In this document: in pieces, positions 33,229 to 45,500 of the stretch
How positions within the stretch are numbered: position 1 is the stretch's first letter
How the letters are laid out: the number at the start of each line of letters is the position of its first letter
NCBI GenBank assembly: GCA_014529385.2
Contig: CM043955.1
Coordinates: 146,142,140 to 146,206,139 of the forward strand
Direction of reading: 5' to 3'
From: Adiantum capillus-veneris
Lineage: Eukaryota; Streptophyta; Polypodiopsida; Polypodiales; Pteridaceae
DNA length: 64,000 nt
Notes under the pieces: generated by a model
Told to the model about the DNA's origin: nothing
Databases searched by the model: none
The model's input: the letters and a program-made list of their open reading frames with translations, nothing else
Program-made: the position numbers and the translations under genes

Positions 33229-33432
33229 TGAGTGGAGGGAAATGTGTGTGTGTGTGTGTGTGTATCTGTACACACACACACACACACACATTTCCCTCCA
33301 CTAGAGAGAGAGAGGGAGAGGGTTGAGACAGACAGAGAGGGGGTGGGAGGGATATATATATATATATATATATCCATCCCACCCCCTCTCTTTCTGTCTC
33401 AACCCTCTCTCTCTCTCTAGTGGAGGGAAATA
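33229..33432. repeat. Nested palindrome built from GT/CA, GA/TC and AT arrays
   Basis: gtggagggaaatgtgtg... is answered by ...cacatttccctccac (33230-33300). ggttgagacagacagaga, gggtggga and an AT core are answered by tcccacccc and tgtctcaacc (33319-33405). The block is closed by another agtggagggaaat. Two adjoining hairpins with microsatellite stems could extrude as cruciforms. Confidence 0.85.
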
Positions 33433-33556
33433 TGTGTGTGTGTGTGTGTGTGTGTGTGTATTGTCACATCCCTCCCCTTATCTATGCATACATACATACA
33501 TAAATACATATGTATGTATGCGTGTATGTGTGTGTCGGTGTGTGTGTGTGTGTGTG

Positions 33557-33682
<126 letters not shown>

Positions 33683-33850
33683 TATGAGAGAGAGGGGTAG
33701 AGAGCTCCCTCTAAAGCTCTCTTTTGGAGGAACCCTCAGAGAGAGATTTTTGACGGATTTTTTATTTATTTTTGCTAATGCAAGTAAAAATCAAGAAAAA
33801 GGCTCCCTAAAAAGCTCCCTCAAAAAGCTCTCTCCAATCCTCTACTCTGA

Positions 33851-34538
33851 CAATAGGGTGCAAGCTAGTGCTAAGGGAGAGAGGGGTCGACCAAAGCAAG
33901 ATAGGGGCCTTCTTTTTTGGCATACACTCACACACTCACACATTCTCTCATGTGTTGAGCAAGAACTCTGTCTCCTTCTCCAAGCTTGAGAATTAGAGAG
34001 CCTACACCAACATCTCTTAGCTACACAACCAAGAGTCAAGATTCAAAGCAATGCTTATCATCTTCTTCATCTCCATTACTATGCTATGCAATACTCTAAG
34101 AGTAATGATATGTGAGGAGACTACTTCTTTCTTGTAAGAATACATCTTCTTCTGTCACTCCTTGCTAGCTCTCTTCACCTTTGAAGGTGTTTGAGGTCTT
34201 GCGATTGAGGCCAGGGACAAGTTCATGTTTATTGAAAATGTGCAAGTTAATTACGAGCGTAATATTGATGCATGAAGTTTACCATCTTCATGGCATCAAC
34301 AAGGTCTCAAGGAATGTATTGTACCAAGTCTCTCTTTATGGGATAACCTATAATACACAAGCCTTTTGGAGGGGGGACCGGCTCCAAGGAAATCCGGTCC
34401 TTGATTTTTGTCAATTTCTCTAATTCTCTCTCTCTTTTGCAAATATTGTTCATGCCAAGCTAATTAGGTATAAGGTTTATTTTTCTATCTTCAATCAAGT
34501 ACGTTTATTAAGAATTCTCTTAAAGAAATGCTCAGTAC
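33851..34538 (+). repeat. Fragment of the split family A LTR, inverted
   Basis: caatagggtgcaagc to ctcagtac aligns in reverse with 6130-6835 and with 57291-58700. The other pieces of the same LTR (9588-9642, 39483-39633, 53035-53575) run in minus orientation, so this piece was turned around. It ends at the terminal base of LTR B with AGTAC (reverse GTACT), the B target duplicate. Confidence 0.82.
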
Positions 34539-35971
34539 TGTGAGGTCCCCACCCCACCATATCAAACGGCGGATCTGATGGTGAACCTGGTGGCCACTAG
34601 ATCTATAATGGAAGCAAACAAAGTGGTTTAGGGTCCAACTAGCGGGCGATCTCTCATCACAAAGTGAGCCGAGTTCGAGCCTACTAGCAATGAGATCTAG
34701 CTCCACCTCGGAGGGGAAGCGTACTCAAACTATCTAGCGATTCTAAGACCCACCTTCCAAGAGGAGAGAAATCCTGAGTGCCTTTTCCCCCATGTTTCAG
34801 AGGCACCTACGCTTGAGACTTCGCCGCTCTAGGGGCAATGAGTATTACTAGTATCGATTTAAACACTATGGGGATAGAGAGTTCCCGACCAATCGGGACC
34901 ACCCTTCTCATAGGCATTGGCAACCTGAGCCAAGCCCCCACTTTCCACCCCCACACTCACACTTTCTTGTGTGTCCTAATTACTACCACAATCATTGTTC
35001 AATATAAACATTCCTTGATTAGATTTCGAATCCCAATGTTCGTTAAGACAGCCCTTCAACCAATATAGCAAACGGAACCAAGACACTATTCTAGTAAAAA
35101 TTCTACTCAAAACTTATTCATTAAAATTCCAATGTTCTGGAGGTACAACATCCTCCCTCCAGCGAGAGTTTACTCCTCCCGTTGTCGCCTAGCTGCCCAT
35201 ACAACTAGGTATGTCCACTACATAGAAAGCACGACATGGACATTCCCACCCCTTAACCAGCACACGTGGGTTCCCACCGCTTAACCAACAGACGTGGGTA
35301 TCCACCGCTTAACCAGAAATCGTGGATTCAAGAGCCCTTAACCAGGAACTCTGCCCCCTGTGTGATCAGGAGGGGGTTCAGGACTAGTTCAACATTGGAA
35401 ATAAAATGAACATGCCGAGCTAAATTTTCCCTAGCAGACATTCTTTCCTATTTCAAATAGTATATCCATCAACCATTCTTTCCTACTTAGACTTTAATAT
35501 ACAATTAAATTCAAATGCCGAGGTTTCCGTCGAATTTCTTCAACATGTTTAGGGATATGTTCTTTCCTAACTTATCGTATGCAATGTTAAATTAAACAAC
35601 TTAAATAAAATTGTGACCTATCTCTTCCATTTCTTCGTCAATGGCTCGTGAGATGGCCGGTGCTTGTTCATCCATGGGAGCTTTTTCCTTTCCATTCACA
35701 TTGCTCGTTCCCGCCTCGCGGTCGTGGGCACCACCGAAGCGAGTTCTCTTAATCGGGGCCATTTTATACTCACTACTTTAAATGATAAACTTGAAGAAAA
35801 GAGCTAAGGTCCGACAGCATCATAACAACCAATTTGGAAAATTAGAATCATTAAAGAATCCTCCTTATGCAAGAGGGATTAGATTTCTCCTTCGAGACCT
35901 AGCAATTTTATGGTTAATACTTTGCTTACCCTATGGGAACTGACTCTAAAGTTAATCACTTGGCTTAGATG
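34539..35971 (-). repeat. Element B 3' LTR, second part, inverted
   Basis: It begins TGTGAGGTCCCC, the reverse of the LTR B end, and aligns in reverse with about 10590-11973. It includes the ggttaagcggtgg tandem repeat (35246-35350) and the gag exon ORF (about 35620-35763). In this copy the splice donor reads GAG|ATAGGT. About 20-25 bp of LTR B are missing at the inversion breakpoint. Confidence 0.88.
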
Positions 35972-36005
35972 AAGGGTTGAGACAGACAGAGAGGGCGTGG
36001 GAGGG

Positions 36006-36014
36006 ATATATATA

Positions 36015-36108
<94 letters not shown>

Positions 36109-36139
36109 GTGTGTGTGTGTATGTGTATATAGATACATA

Positions 36140-36190
<51 letters not shown>

Positions 36191-36304
36191 ATATATATGT
36201 GTGTGTGAATATATATGTATATATGTATCTATATAGACATATACATATATCTATATATATGTATATATAGATACATATATATTGACACACACACACACAC
36301 ACAC
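36006..36304. repeat. Compound AT/GT/AAAT microsatellite block
   Basis: TA and TG runs (36006-36115), an (AAAT)n run of about 55 bp (36140-36193), then ata/gta mixtures and a CA run. No coding signal. Confidence 0.92.
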
Positions 36305-36407
36305 TGTGTTACTTTAGTACTCTTAGCCTTTTTTAGTTTTAAAAAAGGGGGACCACATATAAACCTAGCCCTTGGATCCGGAGCTGTTGGGATTGGTATT
36401 TTTGATA

Positions 36408-36411
<4 letters not shown>

Positions 36412-36475
<64 letters not shown>
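36412..36475. repeat. (AC)n microsatellite
   Basis: A pure AC run of about 64 bp. Confidence 0.95.
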
Positions 36476-36478
<3 letters not shown>

Positions 36479-36479
36479 G

Positions 36480-38754
36480 GCCACTTTACTAGTTCTTGAG
36501 ATATTTATTCTTATAAAAAGAGAGCTTCAAAATATTTTTGAGCCTCCTCTACGAGATTTGAAAAATCCCTTTGTTAAAAAGTAAAAAGCCTGATAAGGCA
36601 GTGGCTAGAAGGACTACACACACTCCACCTCACTTGAGGGAGTGCCGAGCTCACTTACCTCCTAGGTTTTTTAAACCACCTCCTATGGGTACTACTACCG
36701 GGTATAGCCCGTCGCAACACTTGAGTATTTGTTTACCTTGGGTAAAACCCTACTGTGAATACTCTGGCTACCTCCTCATGGCACCGCGCAGGCGGGTTCG
36801 TTTTCTCTACTGGAGATCCCTCTAAAATCATGGATGTCTGCGCGATTTGGAGTTATGACAACCTCCCTCCCTGCTATATTTAAAGGTGAGGGTGCATCTC
36901 TGCCCCTCACTTAGTTTTGGTTGTACTCTGCTTGATTGCTTGAAACTAGTTACTGCATTTTTGATACAAAGCATGGAGCTCTCTACTCAAGTTACTCAGG
37001 TCGATCACTGCTATTTGTTGCTTTACTTATTGCATACTTAGGTTTCTTTCCGCATGGGTTAACACTCTGTAAGGAGAATTTTTTTGAAAATAATGGTGGT
37101 CTCCTCGTGCAATTAAAAAAAAAAACCAGGCATGGGGGTAATTCTGTGTTGTATGATTACCAAATGGTGCATTAAAATAACTGCTTATGGTTAAAAACTT
37201 CCACCCTATAGCCGGTGGTCAGAGCATATGGATGATTAGGGGTGCTTTTTCTGCCCTGGTAACTAGTACAAATTGGGTTATTTTTTTGTCTTGCTTACTA
37301 ATCTCTGTTGTTGCAGGATAGCCGGGGGTTTTGTGCCCTAATGAATTATTACTCTATGCCGGGTTTTGTTTAAAAAGACTCTTTATGATTGAGAAAAAGA
37401 GGGGGTGTGTGGTGCTCTACCCTTTGCACACCAGCTTATTGTTGGTTCTTGCCAAATTGCTTACTGTCACGATTTTGGTACCTGGGTTATACTAAATGGC
37501 CGTAATGGCGCATCATAGCATGGTTCAATGGTTATGGCAATATGGCGGCGGTTACTGTCTGAATGATAGGCTTTTTTGGTTGCATATCATATTTGTCATT
37601 GATAATTTATGGTTGCATATCATTCTCGCTGAGGGCTTAACACTATGAGGTTTTGCTATCTGCGATTTGGTGTCTGGTTTTTTTATAAAAAAAGAAAGAA
37701 ATGGGGTTATTACTTTGGCTTCACCTTGGTAAGGAAAGTTGCCGAAAAGGCATTGGGTTACAACTTTTGGTGACAGATTCCTAGCTCAGGCCGATTTACT
37801 ATTTTTTGGTTTTGCATCTTGTTGTGGAAATTCAAAAATAAGAAATTCACCCTATGGGTATTGGAAGGTTCTGCTTCTTTTGGGTTTCTAAGCTACACAC
37901 TATGGTCGTTCATGGTTTTTAGAAAGGATGGGTTATACATTACATGTATTTTTTGCATATACTCAGGAGGATGTTGCTCATATGTTAGCTTTGAATATTA
38001 TTATGGAACTAGCACTTTAAACATAGTTTAAACCTTTTCTTTAAAACTCAAGATATGGAGGATGGCTTGGCTTTTTTAGCAGCACTCTGTGTTACTTGGG
38101 CTGCTTAAGGAGATGTATATGATTAAAGATGTATGGTTTGGACTCCACTTCACTGTGATAGGCTTCTAACCTAATAACAAGGCTTAAAGTACTTGTATTT
38201 TTATAAAAGCTGTAATTGGATAATCTTATAAAAAACTTCATTTGGTGGAGCTTTCATAATTGATCAAACTGTTGAAAATAAATGAAGGGGGGATGGCCTT
38301 CTAATCAAAATGATACTCTTTTACTAAATTCTTTGGGATTCTTTAAAAATAAGAGAAATCACAAATTTTGGGACTAAGCTTGTGAAGGTTTTAAAAAGTT
38401 TGTAAGATGGACATAGATAACAAATGGTATAGTCTATCGATACCTGTAAAACACATCCAAAGATAACTGAATTGTTGTCTTGTTTGGATGGATGCAGGTA
38501 AGGACTCTATCTTATCTTGGAAAGTTTTTAAAAATTTGGCAAGCCGTCCTACAGTAGATAGAACACTCACTTATGATTTGAGAAGTTATTTTACTATCTG
38601 CATACTGAAAGGGGATCTCTTTCCTACAAAGATTGTACTTAAATGATTCTAATACTAAATTGTTTTTGTCCTTATCTATTCTTTGTTCCATTGCCAGCAG
38701 CTATCTTTTGAATGTAAAAGTTCAATTATGTCTTATTATCTAAGATTTAACAAC
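36480..38754. other. Unassigned 2.3-kb interior of element E
   Basis: No ORF above about 85 codons and no recognisable domain. At 36600-36900 the sequence is GC-richer than its surroundings (gcaccgcgcaggcggg), followed by a TATA-like tatatttaaaggtg near 36880, so the arrangement is promoter-like. The rest is AT-rich with G/T-rich strand bias. Confidence 0.4.
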
Positions 38755-38820
38755 TACACACACACACACACATATTATTTCCCTCCCCCTCATGAGCATG
38801 GTGGAGAGAGAGAGAGAGAG

Positions 38821-38903
<83 letters not shown>

Positions 38904-38927
38904 GGTGAGAGAGAGAGAGAGGGGTAG

Positions 38928-38958
<31 letters not shown>

Positions 38959-39295
38959 TCTCTCTCACACCACACACATCTATACACACACACACACACA
39001 TATATATCTATATGTATCTATCTATATATGTGTGTAATACACACACACATATATCGATATACATATATCTATATATATATATTTATCTATTTATTTATAT
39101 GTATCTATCTATCTATCTACACACACACACACACACACACACATGTCTATATATCTATATGTCTATTTATTTATATGTATCTATCTATCTATCTATACAC
39201 ACACATACACACACATATCTATATATCTATATGTATATATGTCATATATATATATATATATATATAGATGAGAGAGGGGAAGATAGATAGATGGG

Positions 39296-39353
<58 letters not shown>
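38755..39353. repeat. Compound CA/GA/AT/TATC microsatellite block
   Basis: CA (38755-38772), GA, AT (38824-38864), GA (38865-38925), AT (38934-38959), CA and ATCT runs (38995-39240) and GA (39299-39353) follow in sequence. Parts mirror each other: GA-AT-GA, then AT flanked by ctctct. The ORFs here are low-complexity artefacts. Confidence 0.93.
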
Positions 39354-39356
<3 letters not shown>

Positions 39357-39482
39357 AAGCTCCCTCCTAAAGCTCTCTCCATGAGGGACCTTTTTGAGGG
39401 AGCTTTTTTTTTTTGGCTATTGCAAGTAAAAATAAAAAAGGCTCCCTAAAAAGATTTCTTAAAAATCCCTCTCAATCCCCAT

Positions 39483-39633
39483 CCCCCTATTTGCCCATGC
39501 CAAGGCCTTTCCAATCACATGCTTTGTTATAAGTAGCAATCGAGGTAGCATTTGGACAAGTGTCCTCCTTTCCCTATTTTTGAGAGAGAGAGCTAAATTA
39601 ATTATTTAATTGAACCTAAATTCTCATTGGACC
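39483..39633 (-). repeat. Fragment of the split family A LTR
   Basis: It aligns with 6825-6975 (for example gaggtagcatttggacaag). It ends with GGACC (39629-39633), the target site of element D; the alignment resumes at 53035. Confidence 0.85.
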
Positions 39634-39884
39634 TATAAGGTCCCTCCCTAAACCCTAAAGCCATTCAGAACTTTTTTAGCCTAGAAAATAATTTAGAAAA
39701 CGCAAGACCCACAAAGAAGTCACGCGGACAATGAGACTTTACTCCAAAATGAAAAGACAAGGATATTCCGGATAAGAAATTACGTCAAAAGCCGTGTGGG
39801 AACTGATCTAGATCAAGAACTGGCAGAAAAAGGGACTAACTTGAATGCAAGATAAAGTTAAGAGATAGGATTTGAGAAGAAATT

Positions 39885-40050
39885 GGGGTCCAATAAGAAT
39901 TGAGAAGAGAATTGGGGTCCAATAGGAATTGAGAAGAAATTGGGGTCCAATAAGAATTGAGAAGAGGATTGGGGTCCAATAGGAACTGAGAAGAGAATTG
40001 GGGTCCAATAGGAATTGAGAAGAGAATTTGGGTCCAATAGGAATTTAGAA
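39885..40050. repeat. 33-34-bp tandem repeat in LTR D
   Basis: About five to six units of gagaagagaattggggtcc plus caataggaatt. It recurs at about 49615-49790 in the 3' LTR. The minus-strand ORF over it (LLDPNSLLNSYWTPI type) is a translation of the repeat, not a gene. Confidence 0.88.
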
Positions 40051-40604
40051 GAATTCAAATTGAAATAAAATTCTTTGATTGAAGAATTCAATTTAGAGTA
40101 AAATTCTTGAATGAGTCAAAAGTTGCAAATATTTCCACTCATTCTCTCTCTAGCTTGCATTGAAGGTGAGCCCAACCACTCTCCCTCTCTCTCTACTTTT
40201 GTGGATTTTAGTGGGACTGTATTTGTACTTTTGCATCCACCCCCCCTCCCCAGTATATACACTGTATTCTACCCACCATTTTCTATATAAGCACCACCTC
40301 TCCTTTGTAATTTTACACACATTGCTAAGCTACTTGCATACTTGCCATGCTCAAGATTATGCTTAAGTAAATAAATTTTTCCATTAAACCTTGCTGTTGC
40401 TCTCTCACCCAAACCCTTGAGGGTATTGTGAAGAAGCTCCTCTCTCCTTCCTCTTCATCCTAAATCCCTTTTTTTCTTCTTTGAGCCTCACATCTCTTCA
40501 AGAAGGACTTCAATTACCACTTCCCTCTTGTTTAGAGGAGGTAATCTTCACTTCTAGCATGAATAATTAACCTAAACCATGTGTTATAATACTAGGAAGG
40601 TTTT

Positions 40605-41225
40605 GTGCATCATATTAGGTCTAAGCTTTAATGGTAACCTCACAATTAGGATTAAGTGCTAAGAGTATCTATGCATCATTAAGTAAAGCTTCAAAGGTAG
40701 ATTTTCATCCTTAAGCTAAGTTTTAATGGTAACTTTGCACTTAGGTGTAAACTTTAGTGACTAATTTGTATCTTAGGTTTAAGCTTTAATGGTAACCTCG
40801 CAATTATGGTTAAGTGCTAAGAGTATCTATGCATCATTAAGTCAAGCTTCAAAGGTAGATTTTCATCCTTAAGCTAAGCTTTGATGGTAACTTTGCACTT
40901 AGGTGCAAGCTTTAGTGACTACTTTGTATCTTAGGTTTAAGATTTAATGGTAACCTTGCAATTATAGTTAAGTGCTAAGATTATCTATGCATCATTAAGT
41001 TAAGCTTCAAAGGTAGATTTGCATCCTTAAGTTAAGCTTTGATGGTAACTTTGCACTTAGGTGTAAGCATTAGTGACTACCTTGTATTTTAAGTTAAAGC
41101 TTAACTGGTAACCTCACAATTAGGGTTAGGTGCTAAGAGTATCTATGCATCATTAAGTTAAACTTCAAAGGTAGATTTGCATCCTTAAGCTAAGCTTTGA
41201 TGGTAACTTTGCACTTAGAAAAAGC
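40605..41225. repeat. 158-bp tandem repeat in LTR D
   Basis: The marker aagagtatctatgcatc recurs at about 40661, 40819, 40977 and 41135, a spacing of 158 bp each time. Each unit carries three related sub-blocks (aagctttaatggtaac type). The 3' LTR holds the same array (marker at about 50399, 50557, 50714 and 50871). Confidence 0.9.
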
Positions 41226-43307
41226 TTTGAAAGACCAGCTTCCAATTAGGGTTTAGCTTCCATGGTGACATTATGTGATTAGTGTTAAGCTTCCATGGAA
41301 ACCTTGTCTCATTAAAGAGAGAAAGATTTAGTCTCATTATGGTAATCAAGCTTAGGGTTTTCATGTCTCTTTACAGTAGGAAGAATATATGGTTATAATC
41401 CTCTCTTCCAAGCTTAATGGAAAGCTCTAGATTCCCATTTTATCTCCAAAGCGAGCTTTAATGGAAAGCTCGAAGACTCATAAACTATAGGACAACCTTC
41501 TAGCTTCTTAAATGGAAATCTAGGCACCATAAGAAAAGAGTAGTTGTCTAAGCTATATAGAAGTAGCTCAATTTTTGGTATTGAAGACTATTTCTAAAGT
41601 TGTCAATTTCAAGTTTGTTTGCAAATACGGGATGGGGGAGATAGGGGATACTTCGTGGAATTGATCGCATGTTGTTTTGAACCGAAAACTCTACAAGCTT
41701 CTATGAAGATGCCCCAAGGATGGCAAAGGATTGCAAAACCTAAGAATCGTACAAAACGGGGATTGACTTAAAAAGTTGGCATTTTCGAAGAGACATTAAC
41801 CATCAAATGCGTATGACAAAAACTCGCTTGTATTTTCTAAATAAACTTGGCTGGTAGATAATTAATAAAGGTAGGAATTAAGGTTGATAAATGAATGAAC
41901 CTAGAAATTACCAACTAGGAGTTAAAAAGGAATCTCGAGAGGTGATAGGGATAGTCCATTGCAAAACATAGACTTAACTAGAAGTTTTGAAGATTGTCTG
42001 GAAATGACCGGAAACCAAGATGGATCTCTTCTTGGGGTCAATTTGATTGAAAGGCCGGCCCAGTGAGAGGATTCTCTTGGGGAACTTGACGGAGATTGGC
42101 CCTTTTCGGCTAGGGTAGCGTTACCGGCAAGTTTATTATACACAGGTCATTCATGCCCGAGGATAAGGGATGAATGGGTTTGTTTTATTTTTGCCCGGTC
42201 GGGTGAAGTACCCGCAGTTTCTTATTGGAAAACGGCGATAATCTGCGTATGGCCTGATGCCAATAGTTGGATGAGAAGGCCATACTCAGGGAGGATGATG
42301 TGAATTGAATCAAGGAAATTTGTTCGATTTGGTTGTGTAAAAAGGAACTGGAAAGGCTAGGAATATAGGGGCTATCCTATGCATCTTTCACCAGATGGTG
42401 CTATACCTCTCGCAATAAAATGCTTAAGAAGGAATGATTAAATTACTTGATGAGGCTTTCCCAAACAGTTATTTCTAGGAAATATTGTGAAGGTGCTGCC
42501 ATTTTGATATCTTGTAACCGATTATCTTGGTCTTGAGTAAGGCGAGATGAATTGGTTGAAACTATATGTGTTGCATGATTAATTAGGAAACTAGTTACAA
42601 GCTAATTATAGCAGATAAAGGTAAAGAAATGAATTAAAAGTTTCTAAATAAAGATCTGGTGGGAACAACCAGATGAATCTCCCTGAACGAGGGTATGCAA
42701 CAGATTATATGCTGCTTGTTGTCTGACGATGTCTGATAGACTGTCTTCCTGATTTTGTAGTAGTTAAGTACTACCTCGGGAAGGGATTTTCATAAAAAGG
42801 TTCGGTGGGTGGGCGGATCCGGAGGGTCAAATGGCCGGATGTTGAATAAATTTTTTATGTTAAATGCTAGGATTATGTGGGATAAAAACGGGTAAGCAGG
42901 AACAAGCGAGACCAGGTAGGATTATAAGATCCCTCTTCTTAGGGGAAAGCGATAACTGTCATGCCTGCTTGTTAGGAAAAAGGGGTTATCGCCATGAACC
43001 AAGGGAGAACAAGAAAGCAAGAGAAGATCCTCAAGTTAAAGATCAAGAGAATCAACACTAAGGACCACGATTTTGGGTGTGGGTGACTGAAAGATGGCAA
43101 GGATGGATTAAATTATGATAATCTGATAGAGTCGTCAAATTGATGGGATTTACCTCCTTGGGTTGGCATTTGAGATAGGTCGGAATCCCGTCTGGGCGTC
43201 GATCCGAAGTGGGAGGGATACCTGTAGATAGATCTATGTCATTCCCTGGAGCAGTCTGGAAGAATGAGGGAGGTGAGTAGAGTCGAGTCTGGCTATGGCC
43301 CTCACAA

Positions 43308-43322
43308 GGGGTATCAGAGCCT
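43308..43322 (+). other. Primer-binding site of element D
   Basis: GGGGTATCAGAGCC follows the LTR end by one base; tRNA-Met type with one difference from the A and B sites (GGGG for TGG). Confidence 0.82.
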
Positions 43323-44124
43323 AATTTTGAATCTTCGACCTTGGAATTTAGAATTTTGGGTTTAAGATTAATGCATGAGAGAAAAACAACTCAGTCTAGC
43401 ACTCAAATTTCAATTATATTACAAAATTAAGTCTTGATGTTTCCAATTATTTTCAAGAACTCTTTTTCCCAAAAACAAGTGAAGATTCCACTCAGGATGG
43501 AAGACTACCAAATCAAATGAAGTAACCCGAGTATTGATGTTTGGCCAACAATACCTTCTAAATAACTTACATCTGGCCATGATCAAAGAAAAGCTAGGAC
43601 TAGGACCCAAGAGATACTGCATTATCAACAGTTTTGCAATAAACTTTGAGAGAAAACTTTTACTCGTCCTGTCCTATTTACCTCGCAAAAAGATTTGTAT
43701 CTACCCAAAGCCACTAAAATTAAAGGGACCTTTTCTGCATTCCCCCTGGAAAGAAATCGAGGAAGAAATTTGTAAGCAACCCCATATTTCAAGGAAGCAT
43801 CATAAGGGTCTATTGACTACCTAGATTATGACAAGACAGAGTAGCACGGAATATCCACTTCTTGAATTTTTGTAACCCAATATTTATTCTATGAATCGAA
43901 GAGAGATTATCTTTTGAATCATACTGTCTACCATCTCTGGTGTGTTTTTAAGTGAATAAAAATGTTAAATTGAAAGTCTCCGTCTGATAGTGATTTGCCT
44001 TGAATACCACAAGTCAATAGTCTAATATGGAAGGATTAGACTGGCAATGTTGTGAACGTTGAATAACTAAATATTATGAAAAGACTCTAAGCATGAGATA
44101 TAATGTTTCTCACAGAATTGAATC
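43323..44124 (+). other. Element D leader
   Basis: About 800 bp between PBS and gag with no supported gene; the short ORFs lack domains. Confidence 0.6.
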
Positions 44125-44980
44125 ATGCCTCCTAGAAGAGTTGCTCCCAAAGGAAGAGGAACTCCCCCTCCTCCTGCAGATCAAGCTTTTCCTGTAGCGA
44201 AAATGGAGGCTATTCCAAAAGAAGATTTTGGGAGAGACAAAGACCTAAAGTCACTGCTCAAGTCGGTCCAACCTGAAGCTTTTTTGAGAGAAGGCCCAAA
44301 CGTCAAAAAAGGGCTAGAAGAATGGATCATCTCCATGGAGGACTATTTTGATCTAGCTAAGTATAATTATCTTGCCTAGAGCATCATGGGTAGAGCCAAG
44401 TTAACGGGATCAGCAAAGGTATAGTGGAAGTTAAACTGCCAGTCAAGAGGCGTGGCAGAAGATACCTAGAGTTGGGAAGAATTGCAGTGCTGCCTGAAGG
44501 AGCGATATTGGCCCTTGAATTAATCAACCACAAAGATGAAAGAGTTTTAGCCTGTACGCGGAGAGGAATAGCTATTGACATCTATTATGAAGACTTTGTC
44601 AGAATCTCCAGATATGCCCCTCTGATCAGCGAAGAGCAGAAACTCAGCCATTTCATCTTGGGTTTGGAAGGCAAGCTCGCAGATGAAGTAGAGGCTCTAT
44701 GCCCTACAAATCTAGCAGATGCACTAATATGGGCTAAGCCCAAACTAAGAAGCCTTGTCAAAAGCAATAATCATCAAGGAGAGCGAAAGCGGGATCCATC
44801 CCATCATTTTGAACCATCTTAGAGGCCACCAAAGTTCCAGAATATGAACCAATCTAGAAATCAGCCTACCGTTCAACCTGTTCGAGTAAACGCCCTTCTT
44901 GTAACTCAAGGTGGAAGAAAAATTCAATGTTTCGAGTGCCAAGAATGGGGACACAAGAAGGCAGATTGTCCTTGAAGAAG
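44125..44980 (+). pseudogene. Element D gag with zinc knuckle
   Basis: It starts MPPRRVAPKGRGTPPPPADQ, a typical chromovirus Gag N-terminus. The capsid block contains GLEEWIISMEDYFDLAKYN, stops (44378 and 44423, for instance) and a frame change, then DEVEALCPTNLADALIWAKP. A canonical CCHC knuckle (CFECQEWGHKKADC) lies at about 44929-44970. At least three lesions prevent a full-length product. Confidence 0.85.
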
Positions 44981-45119
44981 TAGAAGTCCTAGTTCTCATT
45001 ACCAAAACCAGGGACCTCAAAGGCAACCACCTTCTAACAAAAATCAAGCAAGGAACCCTAGGAACCCTGAGCCAGTTATTCAGTGTCCCAACCCACCTCC
45101 CACAAGGGTTACAATCAAC

Positions 45120-45500
45120 CATATGACTATCACGGATGAGGTGGAGGAGCAAGCACAGATCTATGCAGCCCTGGACCCAAGTGGTAAGAATAAGCAATTT
45201 TCTATTCTAGAAGCACAAGGGGATTACCAGGGTAAACCCTTAGTTTTTTTATTGACTCTGGTAGTTCACATTCATTCATCTCCCTTGCCACTATCAAGCG
45301 GCTACATTTAGAACCTCAAACTATAGGTAGGAATCTAAGAGTCTCATTAGCTAGCGGGGCAACCTTATCTTGCGAAGAGCAGATTTTAGAACTCCCTTTC
45401 CAATTAGAAGGTCATTCCACTAGCCAGAAGCTTAGAGTCCTTAAGATGGGGAAATTCTAGGGAATCTTGGGGATGGACTGGTTACGGTCCAGATAAGGCT
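45120..45500 (+). pseudogene. Element D aspartic protease
   Basis: A frame opening at 45123 (MTITDEVEEQAQIYAALDPS) ends in YQGKPLVFL. After a one-base shift the active site appears as FIDSGSSHSFISLATIKRL, followed by LRVSLASGATLSCEEQILEL and GILGMDWL. Catalytic Asp and the DSG motif are intact, but the frame is broken just before them. A stop also precedes GILGMDWL. Confidence 0.85.

Larger units (their letters stand above)
35972..39482. mobile_element. Element E, main part
   Basis: It starts with gggttgagacagacagag, also present at 33317. Microsatellite blocks follow (AT/GT 36006-36115, AAAT about 36140-36193, CA 36412-36475), then about 2.3 kb of unassigned sequence, then more arrays (38755-39353). 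It ends with a terminal-repeat arm (39354-39482). The flanking A-LTR sequence (ccctattg / ccctattt) gives an imperfect duplication of 8-9 bp. Long terminal inverted repeats with a 9-bp-class duplication suggest a Mutator-like element. No transposase is visible, so it would be non-autonomous. Confidence 0.45.
39634..43306 (+). repeat. 5' LTR of element D (3673 bp)
   Basis: It starts TATAAGGTCCCTCCC (TG mutated) and ends GGCCCTCACA. Two internal arrays are seen: about six 33-34-bp units around ttggggtccaataggaatt (39885-40050), and about four 158-bp units (about 40605-41225). A TATA-like ctatataagca lies at about 40282. The remaining 2 kb is unique to this LTR family. Confidence 0.92.

Noticed and set aside
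39808-40091. Minus-strand repeat protein (LLDPNSLL / SYWTPI type units)
   Set aside because: It is a translation of the 33-bp LTR repeat; the 3' LTR copy differs freely and no start context is evident.
40605-41225. CRISPR-like array
   Set aside because: The 158-bp units are contiguous near-identical tandem repeats without unique spacers, and the sequence is plant nuclear.
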